Below, one piece after another: positions 8,302 to 16,219 of a DNA stretch of 64,000 bases; within the stretch, counting starts at the first letter, position 1, and each line of letters starts with the position of its first letter. The stretch spans positions 1,054,001 through 1,118,000 of the forward strand of contig NZ_JACCBT010000001.1 of the NCBI RefSeq assembly GCF_013409045.1, read 5' to 3'. Source of the stretch: Actinomadura citrea. Lineage in GTDB: Bacteria > Actinomycetota > Actinomycetes > Streptosporangiales > Streptosporangiaceae. The translations under genes were made by a program, and so were the position numbers. The notes under the pieces are model-generated. The model was not told the origin of the DNA. It searched no databases and worked only from the letters and a program-made list of their open reading frames with translations.

Positions 8302-9252
8302 TCACGGGGTCGGGTTGGCGCGGAACCAGTCGAGGGTGGCGGTGATGGCGTCGGTGTGCGGTGTCGTAGCGAAAGGACCGAAGGTGGCGGTGAACTTCGA
8401 GGTGTCGCTCACGAACGGCCGGTCGCGCTGGTACCAAGTCTCGCCGAGGGCTCGGACGGTCGGGTCGAACAGGCCGATCAGGCGTTGCATCGGGCGTCCG
8501 AGCGCCGCGGTCTTGCCGGGCCGGCCAAGCCCGGCGAGCACCAGGTCGAGGAATTCCCTGCCCGTCACGGCCGGCGCCGTCGGCAGGTGCCAGGCCTGGC
8601 CGTCCGCCCGCGCGTCGCTGCCGAGCGTCACGAGGCCCCGGGCTATGTCGGGCAGGTAGCTGAGTGTGTGAGGCTCGTCGAGCGACCCGACCCAGCGGGC
8701 GGTCTTCCGGCCGAGCGCCGCCGCGAACACCGTCGGGCCGACGACGGTGTTGACGCCGCCGGGGCCGTAGTAGTCGGAGGCTCTGCCGAGGGCGACGCGC
8801 AGTTCGCCGGAGCGGTGGGCGGCCAGCAGCGCCTCGGCCATCGCGGCGCGTGTCCGCCCTTTGGGGTTGCGGGCGGCGTAGGGCAGGTCCTCGGTCAGGG
8901 CCCCGTCGACGGGGCCGTACATGTACAGGTTGTCGGCGAAAACCAGCTTGGCGCCGGCGGCGGCCGCGCCCTGGCGCACCGCGTCGGTCATGTGGGGGAA
9001 GTCTTCCACCCATCGGACGTACGCAGGGGCGGCGCAGTGGTAGACGACCTCGGCCCCGGCGCAGGCGGCCTTGGCGCCCACGACAGTGGTGATGTCGCCT
9101 TGATGGACCTCGATGCCATGCAGCGCCGGCACCCGGCCGCTGCGGTTGACCGCGCGGACGCGATGCCCCCGGGAGACGAGCTCGCGAACCACAGAGCCGC
9201 CGACGGCCCCTCCAGCGCCGAGGACGACATGCAGATCAGTTGCAGCGGGCAC
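8302..9252 (-). CDS. NAD-dependent epimerase/dehydratase family protein
   Basis: Extended short-chain dehydrogenase fold, 316 residues. The nucleotide-binding motif is VLGAGGAVGGSVVRELVSRGH at residues 10-30, with the helper segment AVNRSG. An active-site-like YYGPGG and LPDIARGLVTLG follow. The GTG start at 9252 has GGGAGG 6 bases upstream. It is divergent from a TetR regulator, with two operator-like repeats between the starts, so it is the probable target of that regulator. Sugar epimerase, reductase and quinone oxidoreductase roles all occur in this family. Confidence 0.82.
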   Translation of the reverse strand: MPAATDLHVVLGAGGAVGGSVVRELVSRGHRVRAVNRSGRVPALHGIEVHQGDITTVVGAKAACAGAEVVYHCAAPAYVRWVEDFPHMTDAVRQGAAAAGAKLVFADNLYMYGPVDGALTEDLPYAARNPKGRTRAAMAEALLAAHRSGELRVALGRASDYYGPGGVNTVVGPTVFAAALGRKTARWVGSLDEPHTLSYLPDIARGLVTLGSDARADGQAWHLPTAPAVTGREFLDLVLAGLGRPGKTAALGRPMQRLIGLFDPTVRALGETWYQRDRPFVSDTSKFTATFGPFATTPHTDAITATLDWFRANPTP

Positions 9253-9278
9253 AGCGGCCTCCCGGGGGACAATTTAAG

Positions 9279-9300
9279 AACACTGTTATGGAACACTGTT
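9279..9300. promoter_or_regulatory. Paired TetR-type operator repeats
   Basis: AACACTGTT occurs at 9279-9287 and again at 9292-9300, a direct repeat with a 13-base period. Each unit is itself a 9-base dyad (AACA-C-TGTT). The pair lies in the 64 bases between the divergent epimerase and tetR start codons and overlaps the probable promoters of both. A TetR dimer pair binding here would repress both genes. Confidence 0.65.
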
Positions 9301-9316
9301 GCGATACGATTGTCAA

Positions 9317-9928
9317 ATGGCCCGCCCACGTGCCCGCGACTACGACGAACTGCGCCAGGACCTCCTGGACGCCGCCGGACGACTACTCGCCCAGGAAGGC
9401 CCGCAGGCGCTGAGCACCAGGCGCCTGGCTCGAGAGGTCCGTACCTCCACCACGGCCGTCTACAACCTCTACGGCGACAAGGCCGGCTTGCTGCGCGCGA
9501 TGTTCTTGCAAGGGTTCGCCCGGCTTGCCGACACGTTCGCCGCAGTACCGACCGACGGCGACCCTGAGACCGACCTGATGGCCCTCGGACAGGCCTACCG
9601 GACCGCCGCCCTGGCCAACCCGCACCTGTACGAGTTGATGTTCGGCCGCCCCATCGCCGACTTCCGGCCGGACGAAGCGGCCCTGGCCCAGATCCAGGGC
9701 ACGTTCGACACACTGGTCCGCGCGGTCGCACGATGCATCGACTCGGGCTGGTTCGCCCCGGCCGACCCCCACGACGTGGCCGCGCACCTCAACGCCCTGG
9801 TGCACGGCCTGGCCAGCCTCGAACTTCTCGGCTCCCTCGGCCCCCGCACCCAGGCCGACCGCTACTGGCGCATCGCGCTGGAGGCGGCCTTCCGCGGCCA
9901 CCGAGCCCCGATGCCGGGGTCGCCGTAG
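9317..9928 (+). CDS. TetR/AcrR family transcriptional regulator
   Basis: 203-residue repressor starting at the ATG at 9317 (MARPRARDYDELRQ). The HTH is clear: LLDAAGRLLAQEGPQALSTRRLAREVRTSTTAVYNLYGDKAGLLRAMF at residues 14-61. The rest is an all-helical ligand-binding domain of the WHG type (NPHLYELMFGRP). No Shine-Dalgarno sequence precedes the ATG and a TACGAT hexamer ends 6 bases before it, so the transcript may be leaderless. The adjacent repeated operator suggests autoregulation and control of the divergent epimerase. Confidence 0.88.
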   Translation: MARPRARDYDELRQDLLDAAGRLLAQEGPQALSTRRLAREVRTSTTAVYNLYGDKAGLLRAMFLQGFARLADTFAAVPTDGDPETDLMALGQAYRTAALANPHLYELMFGRPIADFRPDEAALAQIQGTFDTLVRAVARCIDSGWFAPADPHDVAAHLNALVHGLASLELLGSLGPRTQADRYWRIALEAAFRGHRAPMPGSP

Positions 9929-9949
9929 CCGCTGGGGCCACTCCCCACC

Positions 9950-10076
9950 CGCCATGGATGATGCCCGCAGCCTTCAGATCGGAGGGATCGACGACCAGGC
10001 CGGTCTCCTCTTTCAGTTCCCGGGCTGCGGTGGCGGTCGCGACTTCGCCCCGAACGGCCCGGTGCCAGCTGCTTCA
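9950..10076 (-). pseudogene. Nudix hydrolase fragment
   Basis: On the minus strand a stretch reads GEVATATAARELKEETGLV followed by DPSDLKAAGIIHGGWGV. The core E-x7-RELKEETGL matches the Nudix box REUXEEXGU. There is no start codon and no N- or C-terminal remainder of the fold, and it lies between tetR and the sigma-factor gene. It is a decayed fragment. Confidence 0.5.
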
Positions 10077-10146
10077 CCGATCAGTAATCCTTCGCCACGT
10101 CGTCAGTTCTGGTAGCCCCTCGCCACTCGCGGAAGGATTGACGACC

Positions 10147-11154
10147 ATGACCGACGCCAGACTGCTGGGCGCCGACAAGGCCGCGTTCATCGCGGCGGCC
10201 CGATCGAATGACACGGCACAGTTCGCGCTCATCACGGAGCGCTACCGGCGTGAGCTGCAGGTGCACTGCTACCGGATGCTCGCGAACTACGAGGACGCCC
10301 AGGACATGACGCAGGAGACGTTCCTGCGGGCGTGGAACAAGCGGGAGTCGTTCAGGGGCCACGCTGCACTGCGGACCTGGCTGTACCGGATCGCGACGAA
10401 CACCTGCCTCGACTTCCTGGAGAAGCGCAACGACCGCACACCCGTGCCTGCCGAGCTGCCGGACGCGGGCTCGGAAGTGCTCTACCTGCAGCCCTACCCG
10501 GACCGGATGCTCCCGGAGGACCCGCAGGAAGCGGTGGTGGCGCGGGAGACGATCGAGCTGGCCTTCATCGTGGCCGTCCAGCACCTGCCGCCGCGGCAGC
10601 GGGCGGTGTTCATCCTGCGCGACGTCCTCGGCTGGCCGGCGTCGAAGGCCGCGGGCGCCCTCGAACTGACCGTCGCATCGGTGACCAGCGCACTGCAGCG
10701 GGCGCGCGTGACGATGCGCGAGCAGCTGCCCGACCGCCGCCTCGACTGGCGGAGCCCCGCGACGCACGAGCTGTCGAATGACGAGCGCGGCGTGGTGAAG
10801 TCGTACATCGACGCCCACGAGCGCAACGACCTCGACGGGCTGACGGCCCTGCTGCGCGACGACCTGCGCTTCGCGATGCTGCCCGAGCCGGACACCTTGA
10901 CCGTCACGGCCAGGGACGCGGTGGACGGCTGGGTCTCCGGTGGGCTCTTCCAGCGCGGCCACGACGACTGGCGGTGCATCGCCACGACGGTCAACCGCAT
11001 GCCTGCCGCCGTGCTGTACCTCCGCGCCCCCGACGACACGGAACACCGTTTGCTGAACATCGCGGTCCTGCACATCGTCGACGGGAAGATCGCCGAGCTC
11101 ACCGGATTCGACGCCACCGACAAACCATGGCTGAGCCTGCCCGCGACGCTGTGA
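10147..11154 (+). CDS. ECF-type RNA polymerase sigma factor with C-terminal SnoaL-like domain
   Basis: 335 residues. The sigma-70 region 2 segment includes HCYRMLANYEDAQDMTQETFLRAW and LRTWLYRIATNTCLDFL. Region 4 is LPPRQRAVFILRDVLGWPASKAAGALELTVASVTSALQRARVTM. An NTF2/SnoaL-like domain of about 120 residues follows (KSYIDAHERNDLDGLTALLRDDL to DGKIAELTGFDATDKPW). This architecture is the SigG/TIGR02960 type, in which the C-terminal domain is thought to replace a separate anti-sigma factor. None is encoded nearby. The ATG at 10147 has GGAAGG upstream. The frame open to 9733 overlaps the tetR gene and is not used. Confidence 0.88.
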   Translation: MTDARLLGADKAAFIAAARSNDTAQFALITERYRRELQVHCYRMLANYEDAQDMTQETFLRAWNKRESFRGHAALRTWLYRIATNTCLDFLEKRNDRTPVPAELPDAGSEVLYLQPYPDRMLPEDPQEAVVARETIELAFIVAVQHLPPRQRAVFILRDVLGWPASKAAGALELTVASVTSALQRARVTMREQLPDRRLDWRSPATHELSNDERGVVKSYIDAHERNDLDGLTALLRDDLRFAMLPEPDTLTVTARDAVDGWVSGGLFQRGHDDWRCIATTVNRMPAAVLYLRAPDDTEHRLLNIAVLHIVDGKIAELTGFDATDKPWLSLPATL

Positions 11155-11267
11155 TCAGACGAGTCCCCGTCGTCGACGAGTCCAGCGCATGGGCCGGCGT
11201 CACCGAAGTCACCGCGGAATGAGCACCCCGACCAGCTGAACAGCAACGCGGCAGGGCGAACACCACC

Positions 11268-11292
11268 GCCCCGCCGGCGTTGCCGGCGGGGC
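11268..11292. terminator. Hairpin terminator after the sigma-factor gene
   Basis: A perfect 11-base inverted repeat, GCCCCGCCGGC (11268-11278) / GCCGGCGGGGC (11282-11292), has a 3-base loop and no T-tract, the common actinobacterial form. It sits in the 327-base space between the sigma-factor gene and the convergent reductase gene. I see no gene in that space. Confidence 0.6.
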
Positions 11293-11481
11293 ATCTTCAC
11301 GCCCGAAGAACGCCGTCACTATCAAGGACGCCGTCGTCCTCATCTTCAGCGAGTCGGTCAACAGCTCACCTCGGAACGCAAGGAAGGGCCCGGGGAAGGG
11401 TTCCCTCATAGCCGAGGGCCACGGTGAGCACGCCGGGAAGGACTTCGACCCGGCCTTACGAGCCGGGCATTTGGCCCGTGC

Positions 11482-12045
11482 TCATCGCCTCGTCTCGTAT
11501 CGGGTCAGCACCACGCCGCCGGGAAATGTCCGCGTCTCGACCAGGTTCAGGTTCACCCAGTTGTCCAGCGCGGTGAAGAACGGCGTGCCGCCGCCGACCA
11601 GGACCGGGTGGGTGACGATCGCGTATTCGTCGATCAGCCCGGCCCGCATGGCCGCCGCGGCGAGTGTGGCGCCGCTGATGTCCATCGGGCGGCCGTCCTC
11701 GGCCTTGAGCCGGGTGATCTCGGTGACCGCGTCGCCGGTGACCAGGCGGGTGTTCCAGTCGACCTTGTCGATCGTGGAGGAGAACACCACCTTCGGCATG
11801 TCCCGCCAGCGGCGGGCGTACTCGATATGCGCCGGTGTGGCGCCGGGCTGCTGGTCGGCGGTCGGCCAGTGGGGGCTCATCGTCTCCCACAGTCTGCGCC
11901 CGTACAGGGCCAGGCCGGTCGCTGCCACCCGGTCGGACCACCACTGGAACAGCTCGTCGCTCGGCGCGCTCCAGCCGATGTCGTCGCCGGGCGCGGCGAT
12001 GTAGCCGTCCAGGCTCAGGTTCATGCCGTAGGTCAGTTTCCGCAT
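11482..12045 (-). CDS. Dihydrofolate reductase family protein (RibD C-terminal type)
   Basis: 187-residue NADPH-dependent reductase-like protein of the YyaP/YwjB group. It begins MRKLTYGMNLSLDGYIA, the classic family N-terminus, and carries YGRRLWETM, the cofactor-binding-type segment ISGATLAAAAMRAGLIDEY and VLVGGGTPFF. The ATG at 12045 has AGGAGG 9 bases upstream. Frame continuation beyond it crosses the tRNA-Lys remnant and is not coding. The substrate is unknown. It is the last chromosomal gene before the tRNA-Lys-associated island. Confidence 0.85.
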   Translation of the reverse strand: MRKLTYGMNLSLDGYIAAPGDDIGWSAPSDELFQWWSDRVAATGLALYGRRLWETMSPHWPTADQQPGATPAHIEYARRWRDMPKVVFSSTIDKVDWNTRLVTGDAVTEITRLKAEDGRPMDISGATLAAAAMRAGLIDEYAIVTHPVLVGGGTPFFTALDNWVNLNLVETRTFPGGVVLTRYETRR

Positions 12046-12304
12046 CGTGTCAGCCTCCTGCGAGTCGATCTCACACGTACAGACGGGCGCGGCGCGGAAA
12101 CCTAATCGGTGCGCGATCCGCGTCCACAGGTGGTCCTCGCGTTCCGGACTCAGCACGGCGTCGGCGGACTCGAGCACCACCGACCGGATCTCGATTTCAC
12201 CCTCGCAAACGCCTGTCACACAGCTACAGCGCCGGGCCCTCTCGCCGCGCAGGAGATCGCCGAGCTGTCCCCACATTCTTGTGTTTGCCCTGGTCACAGG
12301 TAGT

Positions 12305-12349
12305 GGGTCGCGTGGGACTCGAACCCGCAACCTACGGATTAAAAGTCCG
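12305..12349 (-). repeat. Attachment-site repeat A: 3' half of tRNA-Lys
   Basis: 45 bases match the 3' half of the intact tRNA-Lys at 26759-26831, from the acceptor end through the T arm to the anticodon (ATTAAAAGTCC). There is one substitution, which breaks a T-stem pair, and the 5' half is absent, so this is not a functional tRNA. Similarity continues about 30 bases beyond the tRNA end (CCCTGGTCA segment). It marks the distal border of the tandem island. Confidence 0.85.
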
Positions 12350-12540
12350 AAACTGCCGTATCGGAGCGGCATGCTCAGTGTCGGCCTGTGTCGATCTGTC
12401 CCCATCGAGCCCGATATTCGTGCTGCACGGTGCCGCCGCGTGCCGATCCGGTTCGGAACCGCCGAGCCGACAACGAGCCGACATAGGCCGTTAGCGATTT
12501 TGTGGGTTGCTCGTCGGCAACCCTGCCTGACCAGCATGGA
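12350..12540. repeat. Element-end arm, copy A
   Basis: About 190 bases next to repeat A resemble 15894-16085 next to repeat B at roughly 80% by eye. Shared blocks include CTCAGTGTCG, ATCGAGCCCGAT, TGCCGCCGCGTG and CGGAACCGCCGA. No coding sequence is evident. This is the expected position of the phage-side attachment arm of an integrated element. Confidence 0.65.
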
Positions 12541-12613
12541 TGGAGTTTTCGGCAGCGCACTCCCAGAAAGCGACGTCTGAACAGCCGCAGCGGTTCAGCG
12601 GACGCCGAGCACT

Positions 12614-13366
12614 TCACACCTCCAGCACCTGCACTCCGGCATCCGCGAGGGCCGCCCCCGTGTCCGGATCGACCGGAGCGTTCGTGATGACCACGTCCAG
12701 GTCGGTGGCATCGCAGACCTTCGCCATGCCGGTGCCCGGGAACTTGCCGACGTCGGCGACGAGGACCACCTGCCCGCTGGCCGCGATCATGGCTCGTTTG
12801 ACCGGCACCTCGACCACCGTCGTGTCCATGACGGTTCCGGTCGGCCGTATCCCGCTGGTGCCGAGGACGAGCCGGTCCGCGTGGATCTGCCGCAGGTTGT
12901 CCTCCGTCAGGTAGCCCACGAGCGACCGGTAGTCACGGCGCAGCATGCCGCCGAGAACGACGAGTTGGACGTGCTGGTCGTCGGCCAGCGTCTCGACCAC
13001 CGGGAGGCTGCTGGTGACGACCGTCAGCGCCCGGCCCCGTAGGTTCCGCGCCACCATGTGCGCGGTCGTGCCGATGTCGAGCAGCACGGTCTCGCCGTCC
13101 TGGATCAGCTCGGCGCAGCGCAGCGCGACGGCGTCCTTCTCGGCGGGCCGGACCTCGGCGACGTCCGTGAAGGGGTCGTCATGGCCCTCGACCGGCATCG
13201 CACCGCCGTGCACTCGTTTGAGCAGGCCCTCCTCGTCGAGCTTTTGCAGATCGCGGCGTATGGTGGCGAGGCTCGCCGCCAAGCGCTCGGCCAGCGTCTC
13301 CACCGTCACCGGCCCTTCGGAGCGCAGGACGCGGAGGATCAGCTCATGGCGTCGGTCCCGGAGCAT
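12614..13366 (-). CDS. DeoR/GlpR family transcriptional regulator
   Basis: 250 residues from the ATG at 13366. A TTG at 13387 is the alternative start. The N-terminal HTH reads RRHELILRVLRSEGPVTVETLAERL, then LATIRRDLQKLDEEGLLKRVHGGA, the DeoR hallmark. The C-terminal sensor domain has LDIGTTAHMVARNL, VVTSSLPVVETL and VLLVADVGKF-type segments, which bind phosphorylated sugars in this family. It is divergent from a secreted GH76 gene, and a perfect palindrome lies between them. It therefore probably controls that gene in response to a mannan-derived sugar phosphate. Confidence 0.88.
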   Translation of the reverse strand: MLRDRRHELILRVLRSEGPVTVETLAERLAASLATIRRDLQKLDEEGLLKRVHGGAMPVEGHDDPFTDVAEVRPAEKDAVALRCAELIQDGETVLLDIGTTAHMVARNLRGRALTVVTSSLPVVETLADDQHVQLVVLGGMLRRDYRSLVGYLTEDNLRQIHADRLVLGTSGIRPTGTVMDTTVVEVPVKRAMIAASGQVVLVADVGKFPGTGMAKVCDATDLDVVITNAPVDPDTGAALADAGVQVLEV

Positions 13367-13515
13367 GCGTCGACCGTACTCGCGCAAGACCGATCACCAC
13401 CAGACATTCTCCATCACGCTCCTGCGCGTCGGCTCTCGTGGGCGGACGAGCCGACGTGCGCTCCCCACCTCCCCCGCCGTCGCGGCGAACCAACCGACGC
13501 CTCCGTCAATTTCAA

Positions 13516-13557
13516 GCAAGAGCGCTCACATATGTGAACGATCCTGCCGACTCTTGC
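13516..13557. promoter_or_regulatory. Nested operator between deoR-like and GH76 genes
   Basis: A perfect 12-base palindrome TCACATATGTGA (13526-13537) lies inside a wider inverted repeat GCAAGAG (13516-13522) / CTCTTGC (13551-13557). The region is between the two divergent start codons. It is a good candidate for the DeoR-type regulator binding site and promoter. Confidence 0.55.
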
Positions 13558-13649
13558 ACGTCTCGTTCCGCCCGGGGCACAATTCAGCGCACTGCCCGCC
13601 CGGGCGGAGGCCATGGGCTGGGACGCCTCGTTGCCATGGAGGGTGCGCG

Positions 13650-14774
13650 ATGACCGGACTGAAGCGACGTACGGGAAAGGGCCTGGTCTCCCTCGTGACG
13701 GGCGCCGTGCTGGCGCTCGCCGTGGGCACGTCCGCCGCAAGCGCGGACGCGGGCGAGGACAGGACCGCGCGGGCCCGTGCCACATCGGCCGTCGACGCGA
13801 TGATGGGGTTCTACGACCAGGCGAGCGGACGCTGGCAGCCCGAGAGCCCCTGGTGGCAGTCGGGCAACGCGCTCCAAGCGCTCCTCGACTACATGGCGCG
13901 GACCCGCTCGACCCACTACCTGCCCCAGGTGAAGAACACCATCGAGCTCCAGCGCAAGCCGCTGCCCTGGTGGCCGCAGGGCGGCGGCGAGTTCCGCGCG
14001 GACTCCACCGACGACACCGGCTGGTGGGCGCTGGCGATGGTCCGCATGTACGACCTCACCCGCGACACCAGGTACCTGAAGATCGCCGAGACCGACGAGG
14101 CGTACATGCGCCGGTACTGGGACGACACCTGCGGCGGCGGCATCTGGTGGGACCTGCCCGGGAAGACCTACAAGAACGCCATCAGCAACGAGCTCTACCT
14201 CAAACTGGCCGCCTCCCTGCACAACCGGATCCCGGGCGACACCGAGTACCTCGCCCACGCGCGCCAGGCCTGGCGCTGGTTCGCCCGCAGCGGGATGATC
14301 AACGGATCCCACCTTGTCAACGACGGCCTGGCGACGCAGAGCGGAGACTGCGGCAACAACGGCGGCACCACCTGGACGTACAACCAGGGCGTGATCCTGG
14401 GCGGCCTGACGGAGCTGCACCGCGCCACCGGCGACCCGTCCCTGCTCGCCACCGCCCGGCGGATCGCCGACGCCGTGACCACCGACCCGGGCCTGTCACC
14501 GCGCGGAATCCTCACCGAACCCTGCGAGGCCGCCGCCACGTGCAACTCCGACCAGGCGGCGTTCAAGGGCATCTTCGCGCGGAACCTCGCCGAACTCGAC
14601 CGCGTGCTCCCCGGCCACCCGTACCGGAACTACCTGACGACCCAGGCCCGCTCCGCCTTCACCTACGACCGGAACAACGCCGACCAGTACGGCCTGCGCT
14701 GGACGGGCCCGTTCGACCAGGCCGACATCGCCCGCCAGGAGTCCGCCGTAAGCCTGCTCACCGCCGTCCTGTAA
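13650..14774 (+). CDS. Secreted glycoside hydrolase family 76 protein
   Basis: 374 residues with a Sec signal peptide (KRRTGKG, hydrophobic core, cleavage near ASA-DA at about residue 33). The rest is an alpha/alpha-barrel typical of GH76 alpha-1,6-mannanases: WQSGNALQALLDYMART, DSTDDTGWWALAMVRMYDLT with the paired catalytic aspartates, CGGGIWWD, NGGTTWTYNQGVILGGLTEL and FKGIFARNLAEL. The ATG at 13650 has GGAGGG 6 bases upstream. It probably degrades fungal or mycobacterial mannan outside the cell. It is divergent from the DeoR-type gene and ends at a strong hairpin. Confidence 0.88.
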   Translation: MTGLKRRTGKGLVSLVTGAVLALAVGTSAASADAGEDRTARARATSAVDAMMGFYDQASGRWQPESPWWQSGNALQALLDYMARTRSTHYLPQVKNTIELQRKPLPWWPQGGGEFRADSTDDTGWWALAMVRMYDLTRDTRYLKIAETDEAYMRRYWDDTCGGGIWWDLPGKTYKNAISNELYLKLAASLHNRIPGDTEYLAHARQAWRWFARSGMINGSHLVNDGLATQSGDCGNNGGTTWTYNQGVILGGLTELHRATGDPSLLATARRIADAVTTDPGLSPRGILTEPCEAAATCNSDQAAFKGIFARNLAELDRVLPGHPYRNYLTTQARSAFTYDRNNADQYGLRWTGPFDQADIARQESAVSLLTAVL

Positions 14775-14810
14775 GCACTGAGCGAACGGACTCGCCCGCT
14801 CACGACGAAG

Positions 14811-14858
14811 TCGCCACATCCGCCACGCCATGTGAACACCGGCCGGCGGATGTGGCGA
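14811..14858. terminator. Hairpin terminator after GH76
   Basis: A perfect 14-base inverted repeat, TCGCCACATCCGCC (14811-14824) / GGCGGATGTGGCGA (14845-14858), with a 20-base loop, lies between the GH76 stop and the tetR relic on the other strand. Confidence 0.6.
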
Positions 14859-14864
14859 TGGCGT

Positions 14865-15014
14865 TCAGGCGCCCGCGCTGGTCAGCAGCCCGTCGATGAG
14901 CTGTGCGAAGGCCTCGCGATGGGCGCGACGGTGTCCGCGGTCGGCCAGGTACTGCATGGTGATGCCTTCGATGATCACGAACCCGCGCGCGAGCGACAGC
15001 GGGGTCATCGCCAG
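14865..15014 (-). pseudogene. TetR family regulator, C-terminal fragment
   Basis: About 49 residues ending at a stop: PLSLARGFVIIEGITMQYL then HREAFAQLIDGLLTSAG, like the last helices of TetR ligand domains. The upstream frame degenerates into arginine-rich shadow sequence with no HTH, so the gene is broken. The following 460 bases (15015-15475) contain no gene I can recognise. Confidence 0.5.
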
Positions 15015-15475
15015 GGATTTTGCCTGCGGTGGGGAAGCACCTGGACATCGTCCAGTTCCACGACCAGTAACCGCGCGATCGTCCGGTTCGCGTCGTCGAC
15101 GCCGAAGTCCACCCGGCGCGGTTCGGGGATACCTGCCCCTGCCGGGAACACGTCGCCGGTCACGGCTACTGGGCGGGCGGCGCCCACGACGGGCACCACG
15201 GCGCCGTGCTTGCGGATGCTCGGGCACATCCGGGACGCCGTCCGCCAGCATGACGTGCACGTCGGGGAGTTCGTTGTCGCCGGCGTCATGCCGTCCGGGC
15301 CGGTGACCGCCTGCGCCCAGAAGGTCGCCGCCGCTGCCGGGGGAGCTCGTGCCTCCTTGGCTCGCGGCTGTGCTGTCGTGTTGGGTAGGCCAGTCTGTCG
15401 CCGTCCGTGATGGTCAAGGCATCGACAGGCCGCCAACCCTGACCTCATGAGAAGAGCGAAAGCGGCGGCCGCGCG

Positions 15476-15802
15476 TTGGGCAGCAGGTGCCCGCGGTTGG
15501 CGGCCGAGCGCAGCCACGGCGGCTGGTACCTGCGACTGGAACTGGGGACCGGGACGGATGGTCGTCGGCGCCGTGTCCGCCGTGGCGGTTTCCAGACCCG
15601 TAAGTCCGCGCTAGAGGCGTTGGTGCGGTTGCGTGGCCCGGCCGGGAGTCCGCTTACGGTGGCCGAGTGGCTGCGGCGCGCGAGCAGCTCGGCGCGGGAA
15701 CTCGGCCTTGCCCTCCGCCAGGATTGGGCGGATAGGGGGATGTTCGGCTTGGCCTGCGTGCATGGCGGCCCCAGGGCGGCCTCAGCCCGGCCCCAGACAT
15801 GA
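15476..15802 (+). pseudogene. Tyrosine-recombinase integrase, N-terminal fragment
   Basis: The translated segment GGWYLRLELGTGTDGRRRR, VRRGGFQTRKSALEAL and SPLTVAEWL matches the arm-binding N-terminal domain of actinomycete ICE/phage integrases. After about residue 66 the similarity stops. There is no core-binding or catalytic domain, and the tRNA-Lys half-site lies 47 bases beyond the end. The fragment sits where an integrase gene normally lies next to its attachment site, so it is the best direct evidence for an integrated element. The start codon is uncertain. Confidence 0.65.
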
Positions 15803-15848
15803 TCACCAACGGTCGGCAGAAACCGCGTTCCCCCTGGTCGGGGGTGGC

Positions 15849-15893
15849 GGGTCGCGTGGGACTCGAACCCACAACCTACGGATTAAAAGTCCG
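15849..15893 (-). repeat. Attachment-site repeat B: 3' half of tRNA-Lys
   Basis: These 45 bases are identical to 26760-26804 of the intact tRNA-Lys. The 5' half of the tRNA is missing. Similarity to the intact locus extends about 30 bases past the tRNA 3' end (CCCTGGTC and GGGTGG). This is the junction between two tandem integrated segments. Confidence 0.88.
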
Positions 15894-16085
15894 AAGCTGT
15901 CGTAGCACTGCGGCACTCTCAGTGTCGTCCTGTGCTGATCTGTCCGCATCGAGCCCGATCTCCGTGCCGCACGATGCCGCCGCGTGCTGATCCGTTTCGG
16001 AACCGCCGACGACGAGCCGACATGGGCTGTCGACGACCTTGTGGCTTCGTCTCCAGCGGATCCACCTGACCTGCGTGGCCGGAGC
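15894..16085. repeat. Element-end arm, copy B
   Basis: Second copy of the roughly 190-base arm next to the tRNA half-site, about 80% similar by eye to 12350-12540. No coding sequence is evident here or in the next 130 bases up to the DinB-like gene. Confidence 0.65.
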
Positions 16086-16219
16086 TTCTCGGCATGCGCG
16101 GCGTTGTTGACGGTGCGGGGGCCGACGGACGGGGAGGAGTAGCGGCGGCATGGACGCGGTGCCGCCGCTCCACGCTTCGACAGTTCGCAGCAGGTGGGAC
16201 CGACATCACCGGTCAGGCG

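Noticed and set aside
9733..10146. Extended sigma-factor start at 9733
   Set aside because: It overlaps the TetR coding region in another frame. The ATG at 10147 has a ribosome-binding site and the usual family N-terminus.
12305..12349. tRNA-Lys at repeats A and B
   Set aside because: Only the 3' half is present at 12305 and 15849. The D arm and 5' acceptor strand are missing, so no tRNA can form.
12047..12580. Open frames across the tRNA-Lys sequences that translate to GTRTRNLRIKSP-like peptides (also at 15633 and 26604)
   Set aside because: These are translations of the tRNA-Lys complement, a known annotation artefact, and not proteins.
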